Source of the DNA: Pelobates cultripes
Taxonomy: Eukaryota > Chordata > Amphibia > Anura > Pelobatidae
Assembly (NCBI GenBank): GCA_933207985.1
Contig: OW240915.1
Span: forward strand, 275,988,477 to 276,052,476
Direction: 5' to 3'
Length of the DNA stretch: 64,000 nucleotides
The notes beneath the pieces were generated by a model. That model was not told where the DNA came from and searched no databases. It saw only the letters and a program-made list of their open reading frames with translations. The position numbers and the translations under genes were made by a program. Of this stretch, positions 48,416-59,705 are shown piece after piece (positions within the stretch are counted from its first letter, which is position 1; each line of letters opens with the position of its first letter).

Positions 48416-48430
48416 TAGGGGTGGATCCCA

Positions 48431-48880
48431 AGCAGAGCAAAACAAAGAATAAGAGGGGGAGTGGAGGATGGTTGGGAAATGTGTGTTACATGAATAGTAA
48501 CATCCAGGAACCAATGCTGTAGTGGAGAAAGTCATTTCATCAATATATTTTACATTGAGTACGCTATGTATCTTTATGGTATATGGTGTATTCAATATGT
48601 ATGGGCGTGATTTAAGGTAAGTTATTCACTTTAACTACTTCATGAGAAAATTCCACGGTATCATATCATTGCATCATCTAGTATGTCAGAGTTATAGATG
48701 AATGCATAAACTAATAGCTTCCTAACAATAAAGACTATGACTTATAGCACCAATTTCTCACTAAATAATGCAACATTCCACCCATTAATTAAAATAATTC
48801 AGTCATGAATGCACATGACAAGGGAGTGTTATTGGCACAGTTTATTGTCAATTTTAGTGTAAGAAGTGGTAGGCTTGCGG
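48431..48880. other. Non-coding spacer, right block
   Basis: Matches 29099-29548. Nothing was recognised. Confidence 0.5.
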
Positions 48881-49052
48881 CAGGGCCGGACTGGCCTACC
48901 GGGATACTGGGAAATTTCCCGGTAGGCCGCCGGCCCTTGGGTCACTTTGAGATGTGGCTGCACTCAGACACAAGGCAGGAAAATATTTGGAGTTTGTTCT
49001 CCATGCGGCCACGGCCACTTCTGTGCCAGCCACCGGATGTGAGAGGCATATG
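48881..49052. mobile_element. GC-rich hAT-like fragment (copy of 29549-29720)
   Basis: Same CAGGGCCGGACTGG-started segment with internal hairpins. Confidence 0.45.
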
Positions 49053-49212
49053 ATGTCATATCCGGTGGCTGCTCGGCGGTGGCTCTACACTGCACAGCAT
49101 AGCGGCGGGCCAGCAGGAAATCTCTTCCTTCCGTGTAAAGGTTTGCTGGAGTAAGGAGTCAGTGTGACAGGGCATTTCACAGGTAACATTGTATTGTGGT
49201 TGTCAAGTCTAC

Positions 49213-49542
49213 TGTTGGGGTAAAATACTATGTGACAGGGCAACGCTGGGGTAAAATAATCTGTGACAGGGCACTGCTTGGGTAAAATAATTTGACAGGG
49301 CAGTGCTGGGGTAAAATAATCTGTGACAGGGCAGTGCTGGGATAAAATAATCTGACAGGGCAGTGCTAGGGTAAAATAATCTGTGCCAGGGCAGTGCTGG
49401 GGTAAAATAATCTGTAGGAGGGCCGTGCTGGGATTAAATTTGTGTCAGGGCAGTGCTGGGGTAAAATATTTTGTGGAAGGGCAGAGCTGGGATATTATAT
49501 TTTGTGGAAGGGCAGTGTTGGGGTAAAGTATTTTGTGGCAGA
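49213..49542. repeat. 31-bp minisatellite (copy of 29881-30210)
   Basis: Same array. No copy-number change from the left block was noticed. Confidence 0.85.
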
Positions 49543-50316
49543 GTAAGGTCATACTATGAGCTAGTGTACGGAGGTACTCTCACAGGTACTGCTGGTGTAA
49601 GTGCAAGCTGTAACTAACCCATGTGGTAATAAGGTGACAGTGCTGCTGTGACCTACTCTGCTAGGGGCAAGTGCAGCTTTCCCTAACACCACTGTGCCAT
49701 GGCATTACAGTGAGTGGCATTGATGAGGTACTGTGAGGTGATTGCTGTAAATAGCACTGAGTGGTAAAGACAGTACAGATACTGCTGTGGTAATTGTGAC
49801 TGGAATTGCTGGAGTAAAAGCAATTTGTGAATATTACTGCTTTGGTAAACTGCACGAGGACAAGCTGTGAATTGTATTGGTAACTTTATTGTTTACAGTA
49901 TTGGTTACTGTATTGGCTGTTAGGTTAAGGTACACACTGTGACAAGCACAGGTATGATAAAGTAGTGCTGCTGGTATTACTGAGGTAAGACTGTCTTGTG
50001 ACTAATCTATAACAGTGTGAATAGAGTAAGGAGCACAACCATAAATCTTTATATATATGAAAAAAATCTTTATTAAATGGGTATATACTATACGACTGTC
50101 TCTTTAAATATTATCCACAGAAGTACAAAGTCATGCTATTCAAAAGCATTTACCAGAAAAGCAATGATATAGGCAAATATAAACGCTCAATGCGTAATAA
50201 ATGAATGAAAGAAATATCATGCAAACAGTCCACTATAATACTAGTATAATGAAAACCCAGACATATAAAAAAATGCAGCAAACCATACCAAATTCAGTGA
50301 GAAGTAGGGACAGAGT
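49543..50316. other. Minisatellite periphery and spacer, right block
   Basis: Matches 30211-30984. Confidence 0.4.
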
Positions 50317-50994
50317 CAATCAAAAAAGTCAAAAGTGACTTTTGTAAGCCTTTAGCTGACACTCTAGAATTCTTTTTCACCTCATTGAGCAGTCTGCGCT
50401 GTGCTCTTGCAGTCATCTTTACAGGACGGCCACTCCTAGGCCACTCCTAGGGAGAGTAGCAGCAGTGCTGAACTTTCTCCATTTACAGACAATTTGTCTT
50501 ACCATGGACTGATGAACAGCAAGGCTTTTGGAGATACTTTTATAACCCTTTCCAGCTTTATGCAAGTCAACAATTCTTAATCGTAGGTCTTCTGAGAGCT
50601 CTTTTGTGCGAGGCATCATTCACATCAGGCAATGCTTCTTGTGAAAAGCAAACCCAGAACTGGTGTGTGTTTTTATAGGGCAGGGCAGCTGTAACCAACA
50701 CCTCCAATCTCATCTCATTGATTGGACTCCAGTTGGCTGACATCTCACTCCAATTAGCTCTTGGAGATGTCATTAGTCTAGGGGTTCACATACTTTTTCC
50801 ACCTGCACTGTGAATGTTTACATGGTGTGTTCAATAAAAACATGGCAACATTTCATTCTTTGTGTGTTATTAGTTTAAGCAGACTGTGATTGTCTATTGT
50901 TGTGACTTAGATGATGATCAGATCACATTTTATGACCAATTTGTGCAGTAATCCATATCATTCCAAAGGGTTCACATACTTTTTCTTGCAACTG
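50317..50994 (-). mobile_element. Tc1/mariner 5' half (copy of 30985-31663)
   Basis: Same decayed Tc1 half with the N-terminal transposase remnant (50419-50619) and the same 11-bp frame-shifting duplication. Its start codon region keeps MPRTKEL. Confidence 0.75.
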
Positions 50995-51313
50995 TATATG
51001 TATGTGTGTTTATATATTACTTAATCATCTGGGGTGGCAAGACATGGCCTTACATATTACATGTGACAATATATGGCACAATGACTTATGGGACCTCCAG
51101 AAACTTTATGATGCACTTTGAGAAATACCCTGTGCAGTCGAAATGCGTCAGTGCTTGGACTAAGTTATATTGTTGGAATAAAGGATTATTTCTTTGCATA
51201 CAAAGCTTCCTGTGCCATATCTTGGATTGAGAACAGTATTTACCCTAACCAGGAGACATTTGGAGAAGCGGTTTGCAGTCTACTGAAGGAGATTTTGACA
51301 CAAACGCTTAAGT

Positions 51314-53986
51314 CTTCGTCAGCTGTAATTGATTAAGCAGTATGTGAGTGTGATTCTGATATTTCTGAAGATGTCTCAATTTGATGTCACCCATACAGAT
51401 GACAACTATGGGGGCAAATGTGTCTGTTTACAGATATACAAAATGGCTACCGGGGGTCCTGTAGTAACTTTTAACAAATAGTCTGAACATATAATTATTA
51501 AAAACACTTATATTTATAAAGGTTTATTTACTAAAGTGAGAATTTTAACAAATTAAAATTTAAAGTAGCCAAATTGGAAGCATAGTTGTAATATATAATC
51601 AACCATTTTAATTCACTCCGCATTCTTGACATTTCTCACTTTAGTCAATTAAATAACATTTCTGTTTTATGGTGTGTAAATTAAATTTTAAAGTAAACCG
51701 CTAGCAGTGTTCTTTTAATAAATACACGTCTGTCTACAACCATCTCATGATTTTATTTTATTTTATTATTTTTTATTTTTTTTTTATTATTTTTTTTTAA
51801 AGGTAACAATTTTTATTTTAAAAAACATTTCTCCTCTTTTACAGTACACTATTTGTTAAATAAATCAAATTTCAGCTGGCCAGTTACATTTTGCCTGTCA
51901 TTGAATACGCAATGTCTGCTTATGTCCTGATATGTAACTAATTATTAGCTTTTCTTTTTTTTTTTTGCATTATTTTATAAGTATACACTTACACATAAAG
52001 TAAAAATTCTCATGTGTTCTTTAATATTTTGTATTAGGCATACAATGGCTTCAATATCTTACCTATGTTAAGATATTAACTTAATAAGCACCATTATCCT
52101 AATTCCATATAATATTCACAAAATGAGAATTAGTTTCAATATTTACACATTTATGTAATTTATTAGCAATATTCTCTGTGAATCCAGCTGTTAACAAGTT
52201 AAATAATCCAGTTGTGTATTTTATAGATAACACATGCAGCGTTAAGGTTTAGTTAAAACAAACATAGTATAACTGTGGCCACTGTATCACATATAAAAAG
52301 GCATAAAAATATACACTTATGAATGGAGCCCTCTGTATCCTTAATTACAATACATGATGTGCTGAAAACTATGTACCAAAATAGGATTGCGGATATAAGC
52401 TTCAAATGCTAAGGAAGGAAAGGTTCAGAAAAGTCCTTTTAAAAATATTATGCGATAGATTCCTATGTTCCGATCTGTATTTGCCAGATGTTGCCCTTTA
52501 TATAATAGTATCTGTTACTTTACATCTGCTTTATGAGGACATTTAAAAGGGAAAAAAACAACTCTTATACGAATGTTTTTAAGGTTGTGAAATACTGCAA
52601 AAATGTAATGTTACTTTTAAATTTCAGGACATAAGGTGCATTGTTGAACTGTATCTGTGGGTGATTTTATTCTGGTAATAAGACACGATAGATGCATTGC
52701 AGGTAGAATTTTTAATGTTTTAGACATCCGTAGAAAAGTTATCTAACAATGTTGCAAAATCCTTACCCTTCCAAGCATGTTTATGGAGGATGCAACTTAG
52801 TGTGTATTTACTAAACTAAAAAAAAAAAATTGGGGGGGCAAAAATAGCCTTTGTTCTAGTTTGATTATTTTGTTGTACAACTTTCAATTCCCTAGTAAAT
52901 GTCTTACAAATTGTTAAAATTAATATACCCAAAGCTGTTGAAATGCAGTGGACATTATACTCATTAAGTGAAGGATGATTTAAACAGAAAATTTTAAATG
53001 ATACTTGCATTATATAACCTCTACAACAATTATTACATTATCAATGAACTTATTTTCATCTAAATTTAGACTGAACATAGGACTCGTACTTTGTATGAGC
53101 ATGTTCATTTGATTCATGATTCAGAGTTGTGTTCCTGGCGTTGAGCCACAGTAATACCAGTTTGGAATAGGTCATATCCTTGTTCACTTTCCTCATAAAC
53201 AAGATGGATGTTTTCCTGGAAAACAAGAAGTTGTTTCTGATGGTATACTCAAGACCGATGTTGATGACGTTTTTAGGAGACTCCAAGATCTACTCAAAGC
53301 TCGTCTTTGGGAATGAGTTGCTAATTGCCCTAAATTGATGCTAACTTCCCTGTGTGATTTTAAGATTAAGGGTAAAGTTGCAGAATGTTTGCAGATTGAA
53401 ACTAGCATGCTATCATTGTCTGCTAGTGCTAGCAGCAGTGGCTGAAGCATTAGCCCAACACAGCAAAGATTAGCATCTGTGGATACCGGCCCATATCGTC
53501 TAAGCAGCTAAACAAAGCAGCATATAACAGATGCTGTACATTCCTATCAGCCACATTTCTAGAGTAATGAGAGGAAGCTTAGAAGAAAAAGGGAGATAGA
53601 CAAAAGGGGCTTAGGGAAATGGGGAAATAAAATAATATGATTGGGGTAAAAGATATAGGATTCAGGGGTTTCAGGATAGCACTGGCCATTGGCTTTGGAT
53701 GCAGCCTTGAAGGAGGGGTTATTGCATTTCAAAATGAGCTAAAGCCTCTGGAGGTTTTAGAAGTTAGCAACTCCCCTGAATATTAACCTGTTTTATCCTT
53801 GACTTCTTTTTCAATTGAGCAGCCCTGAAACATTTTCTTCCCAAGGATTCTAAAGTTATATACTACTTAGCTGACTATTTATTTTTCAATTCTATCAGCT
53901 AGACTAAGGCATGTATAGACACTTCATTAATAAAATAATATTGAATTATCATTAGTAACTAAAAACCCATTAATATATTTTCTTAC
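51314..53986. other. Unique A+T-rich DNA after the duplication
   Basis: No gene was recognised with confidence. A T-rich tract lies at 51748-51800. The minus-strand frame 53056-53286 (76 codons, starting MESPKNVINIGLEYTIRNNF) looks more protein-like than most but matches no family I recognise. Confidence 0.5.
51521..51654. repeat. Foldback repeat with ACTAAAGTGAGAA ends
   Basis: GGTTTATTTACTAAAGTGAG at the left is mirrored by TTCTCACTTTAGTCAATT at the right (51633-51650). Internal complementarity around AATTAAAAT is seen. Related in style to 5041-5217 and 16376-16515. Confidence 0.55.
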
Positions 53987-54224
53987 TTAAAGGGAAACTA
54001 GAGTGCCAGGAAAACAAACTTGTTTTCCTGGCACTATAGCTTCCCGCTTTGGTAGACAGCCACTAGAGGAGGAGTTAACCCTAGCAGGTTATTATTGCTT
54101 ACTAGGTAATTATTGTTTATAAAAACTGCAATAATTACCACTATAGGGTTATGCGTGGTGGGAGTTTGCACCCAGACCACTTCAGTGAGCTGAAGTGGTC
54201 TGGGTGCCTAAAGTGTCCCTTTAA
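53987..54224. mobile_element. TTAA MITE of two hairpins
   Basis: This 238-bp unit is bounded by TTAA at 53987-53990 and 54221-54224. Its ends TTAAAGGGAAACTAGAG and CTAAAGTGTCCCTTTAA are imperfect inverted repeats. Inside are two separate hairpins: TGCCAGGAAAACAA against TTGTTTTCCTGGCA near the left end, and GCACCCAGACCACTTCAG against CTGAAGTGGTCTGGGTGC near the right. TTAA targets with TTAAAGG ends are known for the T2/Kolobok-type MITEs of frogs; piggyBac also uses TTAA. It has no coding capacity. Confidence 0.75.
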
Positions 54225-54519
54225 GGACTTTTGCACGTGATAGTTTTCCTCATCTGTAATTATGGAACCGGTGAATAATTGATACTGGTCAGGACTACTG
54301 TTTTTTTTATTTTATTTTTATAATCATACAATATACAAATATTAACTCTAAAAATTACAAATCAGGTTAAAGTTACACTTTAATTTAAATTGCACAACTT
54401 GACAATAATTACTATAATAATTTACATTGAAATTACTTTTTTTGGGGGTGGGGGAGGATTTAGTATTTGAGACATATAAATGAAAGAAAATTGAAAATCA
54501 AACAGAGAATCACCTAGAT
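54225..54519. other. Non-coding spacer
   Basis: Nothing was recognised apart from short T and G runs. Confidence 0.4.
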
Positions 54520-54640
54520 CATGGGTGTTCAACCTTTTGGCTTCCCTGGGCCGCATTGAACGCAGAGGAATTGTCTTGGGCCACACATAAAATCTATAAG
54601 ATGATTAATTTATATAATAAATCGTAATTTAGTTTAGTAG
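54520..54640. mobile_element. hAT-like repeat fragment
   Basis: GGGTGTTCAACCTTTTGGCT followed by CCTGGGCCGCATT and GAATTGTCTTGGGCC matches my recollection of a widespread vertebrate hAT-type repeat whose ends read CAGGGGTG. Only one end is visible and no target duplication was found. Confidence 0.5.
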
Positions 54641-54750
54641 ATAACACCCTTATTTGATATCCTTATGTCGAACTAACATATTTAATAATACCAAACTAAG
54701 GAGCTATTTACTAAATACATACACATGAATATGCATATGCACACATAACC

Positions 54751-55066
54751 ATATAAATATATATATATATATATATATAAACACACACAATCACATACAC
54801 ACAATCACAAACCTATACACACATAATCACAGACACACACATATAACCACAAACCTATGCGCACAACCACAAATATACACATGCAATCACAGGCCCATAC
54901 ATACATACAATCACAGACCTATACACAGTCACATACACACACATAATCATAGATGTACAAACACAGACATACACATACAATCGCAGACCTATACACACAA
55001 TCACATACATACACACACAATCACAGACCCACACACGCACATACAATCACGGACCTATGCGCACAG
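54751..55066. repeat. AT microsatellite and CA-rich minisatellite
   Basis: An AT run (54751-54779) leads into about 285 bp of irregular CACACAATCACAGACCTATA-type units. The open frames across it on both strands are repeat artefacts. Confidence 0.85.
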
Positions 55067-55269
55067 TGGATCTTTTTTTTTTTATTATTCTCTCTCTTTC
55101 TTCTCTTTTCCTTTCTGGTTTACCCTGCCACCCCCACTCTGTGTTAACTGGGTGAGGTGTGGTAGGGAGACCCCCAAAAACTATTCCCCTCTCGCCAGGG
55201 GGTGGAACTTTGGTCATCTCCATGTATATAGTGACTGAATAGCTATTGTCCTCTCCTCCTCAGTCCGGA
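55067..55269. other. Pyrimidine-rich spacer
   Basis: An oligo-T run and a TCTCTTTC-rich tract precede the LINE fragment. No gene was recognised. Confidence 0.4.
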
Positions 55270-55714
55270 TTGAATCACTGGACTCTGTAATGGAGCAATG
55301 AAATACCTAGGGGTATGGGTTCCGGTGGATCCGGCTGACCTATATCATTGTAATTTTGTCCCCCTGTTGCAGAAAATTCATAAGGTTTGAGGGGATGTGT
55401 GAGAGTGGTAGCTTGATAAGTACAGCTGTTTCTGTACTATGTCAATATTTGCTAGTAGGAGGTGGACAGCCCAAACATATGTTTAAAAGGCGTTGGGAGA
55501 TAACCCTAGATACGACATTCACGGATGCCCAATGGGAAAAAGTTCTAATTTTACAATATAAGAGTTCTATTAGTTCCAGGTACCAGGAGGTTAACTACAA
55601 ACTCCTATCGTTTTGGTATCGGACTCCAGTACTCTTACATTAGATTTTCCGGGAGATCTCTCCCTTATGTTGGAGATGTAATGTTGGTGAGGGCAGAATG
55701 ACAACGTTTTAAAT
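55270..55714 (+). pseudogene. L1/Tx1-type LINE ORF2 C-terminal fragment
   Basis: Two coding relics lie side by side. The first (about 55286-55385) reads AMKYLGVWVPVDPADLYHCN then FVPLLQKIHK, which resembles the conserved segment after the reverse transcriptase of L1/Tx1 elements. The second, in another frame (open 55356-55643), ends WEKVLILQYKSSISSRYQEV then LLSFWYRTPVLLH, the C-terminal part of ORF2. After a stop at 55641-55643, SPLCWRCNVGEG keeps the start of the cysteine-rich zinc-knuckle-like region. Most of the intervening part is deleted and there are stops, so it is dead. No poly(A) tail or target duplication was identified. Confidence 0.75.
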
Positions 55715-55719
55715 TGCAG

Positions 55720-55766
55720 TTTTAATACAAAGTGAATTGGCCTGAGTACCTATAGTGTCCCTTTAA
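55720..55766. repeat. MITE right end, TTAA type
   Basis: CCTATAGTGTCCCTTTAA is almost the right end of the TTAA MITE at 53987-54224. The left half is missing or unrecognisable, so it is a fragment. Confidence 0.5.
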
Positions 55767-57279
55767 GTACTTTTAGCAAGCTTAAATACAATTTTTAGTT
55801 TATCAACAAATACTGACTTTCGTGTCTTTGTGTCTTTAATGCAAATGTGTTTTTGGAATTCAGCAACAAGAGTCTCTTTTTCACATCTCTTGATGAGTCA
55901 CTTATTTAAAGCTTCACTTTAAGAATATTTTACTGCTTGAATGTTTTTTTAAGACTACTTGATTTTAGATCAGTTTTCATACTCATGTACACTGTTGCTG
56001 TTGTATTTCACATTGTGTTGTAAGTGCAGTACATTTATTTTAGCATTTTTCACAAGAAAATATGTGACATAGTACGAGAGGTAAATATAAAATACATCTA
56101 AAGATATTTTACAGCCTCTTTATCCCTAAATTTCCAATGGATGCTTTCTTAAATGGCTATAGTCTCTTCCGATTAATTTGGCTCAAATTGAGGAGCATAA
56201 GCATATTCTTTTTATCATATGAAATAACATAATGCCTCTTCATTATGTATCACATTTTTCTATGAAATCTTTAAATTCTTCGGAACTGCTCCCCGCAAAG
56301 CAGATGCCATTTCCACCAATATTTATATACATTTTTCTGATGCTTAGAAGGAGAAAAATAAACATTTATTTTATTTTTTTGTGTGGAAAAGTCATTAAAT
56401 AACATTTACCTATGGGTGGAAAAGGCATTAAATGCATTACATAACTGCCATGCAAATTATTTGAAACATTTGCTGTTATATTAACGCAAAAAATAAAGCC
56501 TCATATAATAGGTCAATAAACTTTTACATTTTGCAAGTTTCCAGCCAGGATCTTTTTAATAAAATGTTAACTATAAATATATAGTAACTGACCCTCGTTA
56601 ATCTTAGTTGTGTATTTCATTGAAGCCCGTAAATGTTGATTCTGTTTACACCAAAGTCTGTCTGTACATTGTCTCCGTAATGGAACCCAGAACATGTTAG
56701 GGAGAGATATTCATCTCAATGTATTTTTCCTAGTGGAATATTTTAAATAAATAAAATACATTTGTCGCCATGGACACCTTACGTTATCTGATGTGCGAGG
56801 ATTTCTCCTTACTTATGAACTGCAAGCAATTCACTGCATGCTACACAGACACAGGCAAATTTATTGCCAAGCTAAGAAAAAAAAAGACAAAAGACAAAAG
56901 ACAAAATAAATGGAACTGAGCTGTGTTTCCAATTCTTGCTGTAAAACTGGAAGGCAATATGCGTAGATGGCAGGCATGGAGCCAGCTGACTGAAGATCGC
57001 TAGTCTACCCGTCATATCACTCTTTCTATTTCCACATGGAACACATTTTAGGTTAACAATGTGTAGCTTGGCAAGAATATTGTTTTCCTTTGGCATACAG
57101 CAGTTGTCTCATTTAAATAAAAATATTTTCTGTCTGCTTGTATATACAATGCAGGGTGACATTCCTTTATAAAGCGTTTCTTAATGAAAAGTATTTCAGT
57201 AAGACAGATATTTGCACACCGACCTTGCTTTTAAATGATGCAATATGATCTGATTACCTTGTCACCCACTGATGGTAGA
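55767..57279. other. Non-coding stretch
   Basis: No gene or clear repeat was recognised. Few repeats are evident here. Confidence 0.5.
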
Positions 57280-57510
57280 GATAAAAAATACATAAATAAA
57301 TAGATGGGTAGGAACGACACACTGGGAGCAAGACAGACAGATACACACATGCACAAGGGGGGAGAGGAAATACAGGAAAATGGTTAGAAAGAGATATGGA
57401 TAAACAGATGATTAGAAATAAAGATGGATGGAGTGAGAGAGGGAGGGTGGAACAGAGAGAAGGACAGACAGATGGATAGATAGATAGACAGACAAACAGA
57501 CAGACAGGCC
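57280..57510. repeat. GATA/GACA-rich simple repeat
   Basis: A purine-rich tract ends in a dense run of GATAGATAGACAGACA-type tetranucleotides (57462-57508). The minus-strand 90-codon frame is an artefact of the repeat. Confidence 0.85.
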
Positions 57511-59580
57511 ACATATTGTAAAACACTCTTCTTCATAAATGTCCCATTTCATGTTGAGTTACAAAATTGTTAACACTGCATTATAAGAGTTTGATAACAG
57601 TATGTAACCACTGATAAGATAAAAAGATCATTAAAATGATGTCTGTTTTGCTTAATGGTTTAGCCATTTTGGGTAAATTGTTCTGCAGCTGCCAGCATGA
57701 AAGATGTAGAAAGGAATGCTAACGTTCTAAACATTCACAGCTGAATCAGGCATTTTTTGGACTTTTTTTTTTCCTGAAAGCAAGGCAGAGAGGAAAGAAT
57801 GCTAATATACAGACATTGGTTCCACGTGAAATGAGGCAAACCAATGCACCGGCTACTGTTGAGAGACCAGCGAGCTACTGCTGCCAGCACATAAAGCAAG
57901 CCATTAAAGAGAAGTTGTTTATTTCAGCTTTGCACAGAAATCATATACTCCAAACGTGAGACTGACAGCACAAACGTTGATACAGTAAATTCGACTACTT
58001 TGCTGGTCGTTCTCTGCGTCCCAGTAAAGTTTCTGTAGTAAAATGCCATATACATTTCACAAAATGACCCTGCTTAGAAGATGGTATCATATTCACACAC
58101 AGCAGGGTGTGCAAATGTCTATAAATCAAAACGCAGAATCCGAAATATCACAGAGTAAAATCTGTGCAAATGTAACCATGACCCTTTGGCAGACAATAGG
58201 CCTTCATGTGCTTTGTAGCTAAGCAGACAGCGAGGAATTTTGCTTGGAAGCGATAGCTACTGTCTATGTAATATTTAGGACCTACTCATGGAGCATCTGG
58301 CAGAAAATAAAAGTATTTCTTACTCTAGCATATGCTAGAGGAGGATGTGGTCCCTTACGCCTGCTCCTCCTTTTCTGAATTTTTGCAAATAGCACAACAT
58401 AAGACACAGTTGTTTCTGGCTGTCCTGCTGCCTGTCATGGCTGTCAAGTGAAATCCCATGAATTATTGCTTTTCCAGATGTTAGAGGGTTTCCAGGCTGC
58501 CTTTAAACTGCTTGCGGTTTTGTGGTGCTATACTGGAGATCAGGGAGAAAAAAACGAGATTAAACTGCATCTCATCATCAGTACAATCTGCAAAGATCAC
58601 ACAGAGGACTAATAATCAGAACGTCTTCATTCCAGAACTGAACCTCAGAGCTATGCATTATGGTTCCGGGGTTAGAACGCTCCTTGCTGCCTGTTGGAAG
58701 GTAGTAATTAAGGTCACACAATGTTTGTGATAGATCAGAAAATAAAAATTTTAACACTGCGCAACGCTCTTCCATCTGCTTAATATTTAAAGGAACAAAT
58801 ATAATATTCTCATTGCACTTTCTTTTATAATGCAGCAGATGCAGTGTAGATGCTGCTTCATTTTTATTTAAACAGACATTTTTAGGTGGTTTTACAGTTG
58901 TATAAACAAAGATTGTAAACATATGGTAAAAGCACAATAAAACATATAGAGTTTGGGGAAAAGAGGTTAGAATATTTTACCATTTTCTACTATTTTCTTT
59001 TTTAGAAATAAAGCAGTAGAATGACATTAAAACTGAAAAAAAAACATTCACATATATTCATTAAAAATAGCATACTCCCAAATACTGTCTGTAAATAGTG
59101 TCTACTTGGCTCAAAAGTACATAAATATGTAATTTTTGTCAGTGTTTATCTAACCATAAAATGACCTCTGTGTTTATCCACGTATATTACTGATAAGGAT
59201 AATATATGTTGCAATTAAAGTAGTATAATAAAAGCAGTAAAAATAAAAGGGGAGTTTTAACCTAAGGAGAAATTACCTGCTGCAAGATGTATTCTTGTTT
59301 AATAACATTGATGTTGGCATGTGCCTGCTTCTCGACATTAACTCTGTTAGTGCTCGGAATTTGCAATATCATTTTCAATTGTATTTTGATGTCATCATGT
59401 AGTTTGCCATTTTAAACAAGCAATTGTAAGCAAATGCAAACACATATGAATATGATATTATATATTTAGAACCAAAAGTTTTAAAAAATGCACCTAGATT
59501 GTGACATGTCATAGTTTCGATATTGCATGCAATTGTATTTTTGCATTGGAGAAACTCAGCTTCAAATTTAGGTAATTACG
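57511..59580. other. Non-coding stretch with few repeats
   Basis: No gene was recognised; the minus-strand frame 58578-58937 (119 codons) has no family motif. The absence of obvious mobile elements over 2 kb is the only notable point. Confidence 0.5.
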
Positions 59581-59705
59581 GGAACTGGCTCACCAGCATT
59601 CTCTCAATGGAACAATGGTGATATTTTTTATTGGAATCAATAGAGAGAATCCATGCTAGATTACCGGCACAGATTTCACACACTGCTAGCAGTGTGTGAA
59701 GAAAA
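59581..59705. repeat. Foldback remnant with 26-bp perfect palindrome
   Basis: Positions 59675-59700 read the same on both strands, centred on CTGCTAGCAG with TTCACACA/TGTGTGAA at the ends. Just upstream ATTCTCTCAATGG (about 59598) and AATAGAGAGAAT (about 59639) are imperfect inverted repeats. It resembles a decayed foldback MITE. Confidence 0.6.

Larger units (their letters stand above)
32083..51313. other. Right copy of duplicated haplotype-like block
   Basis: These 19231 bp correspond base for base to 15187-31982, starting with CAAGGTTCCGCATTGCC immediately after the gap. The extra ~2.4 kb is explained by a 1575-bp transposon insertion (with TA), an 881-bp tandem duplication, and small indels. 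After 51313 the sequence runs on into unique DNA, which is the continuation the left copy lacks. Confidence 0.85.

Noticed and set aside
54855..55147. Tyr/Val/Cys-rich and His/Thr-rich frames
   Set aside because: Translation of CA-rich tandem repeats.
57254..57526. 90-codon minus-strand frame rich in Leu, Ser, Pro and Cys
   Set aside because: Translation of a GATA/GACA simple repeat.
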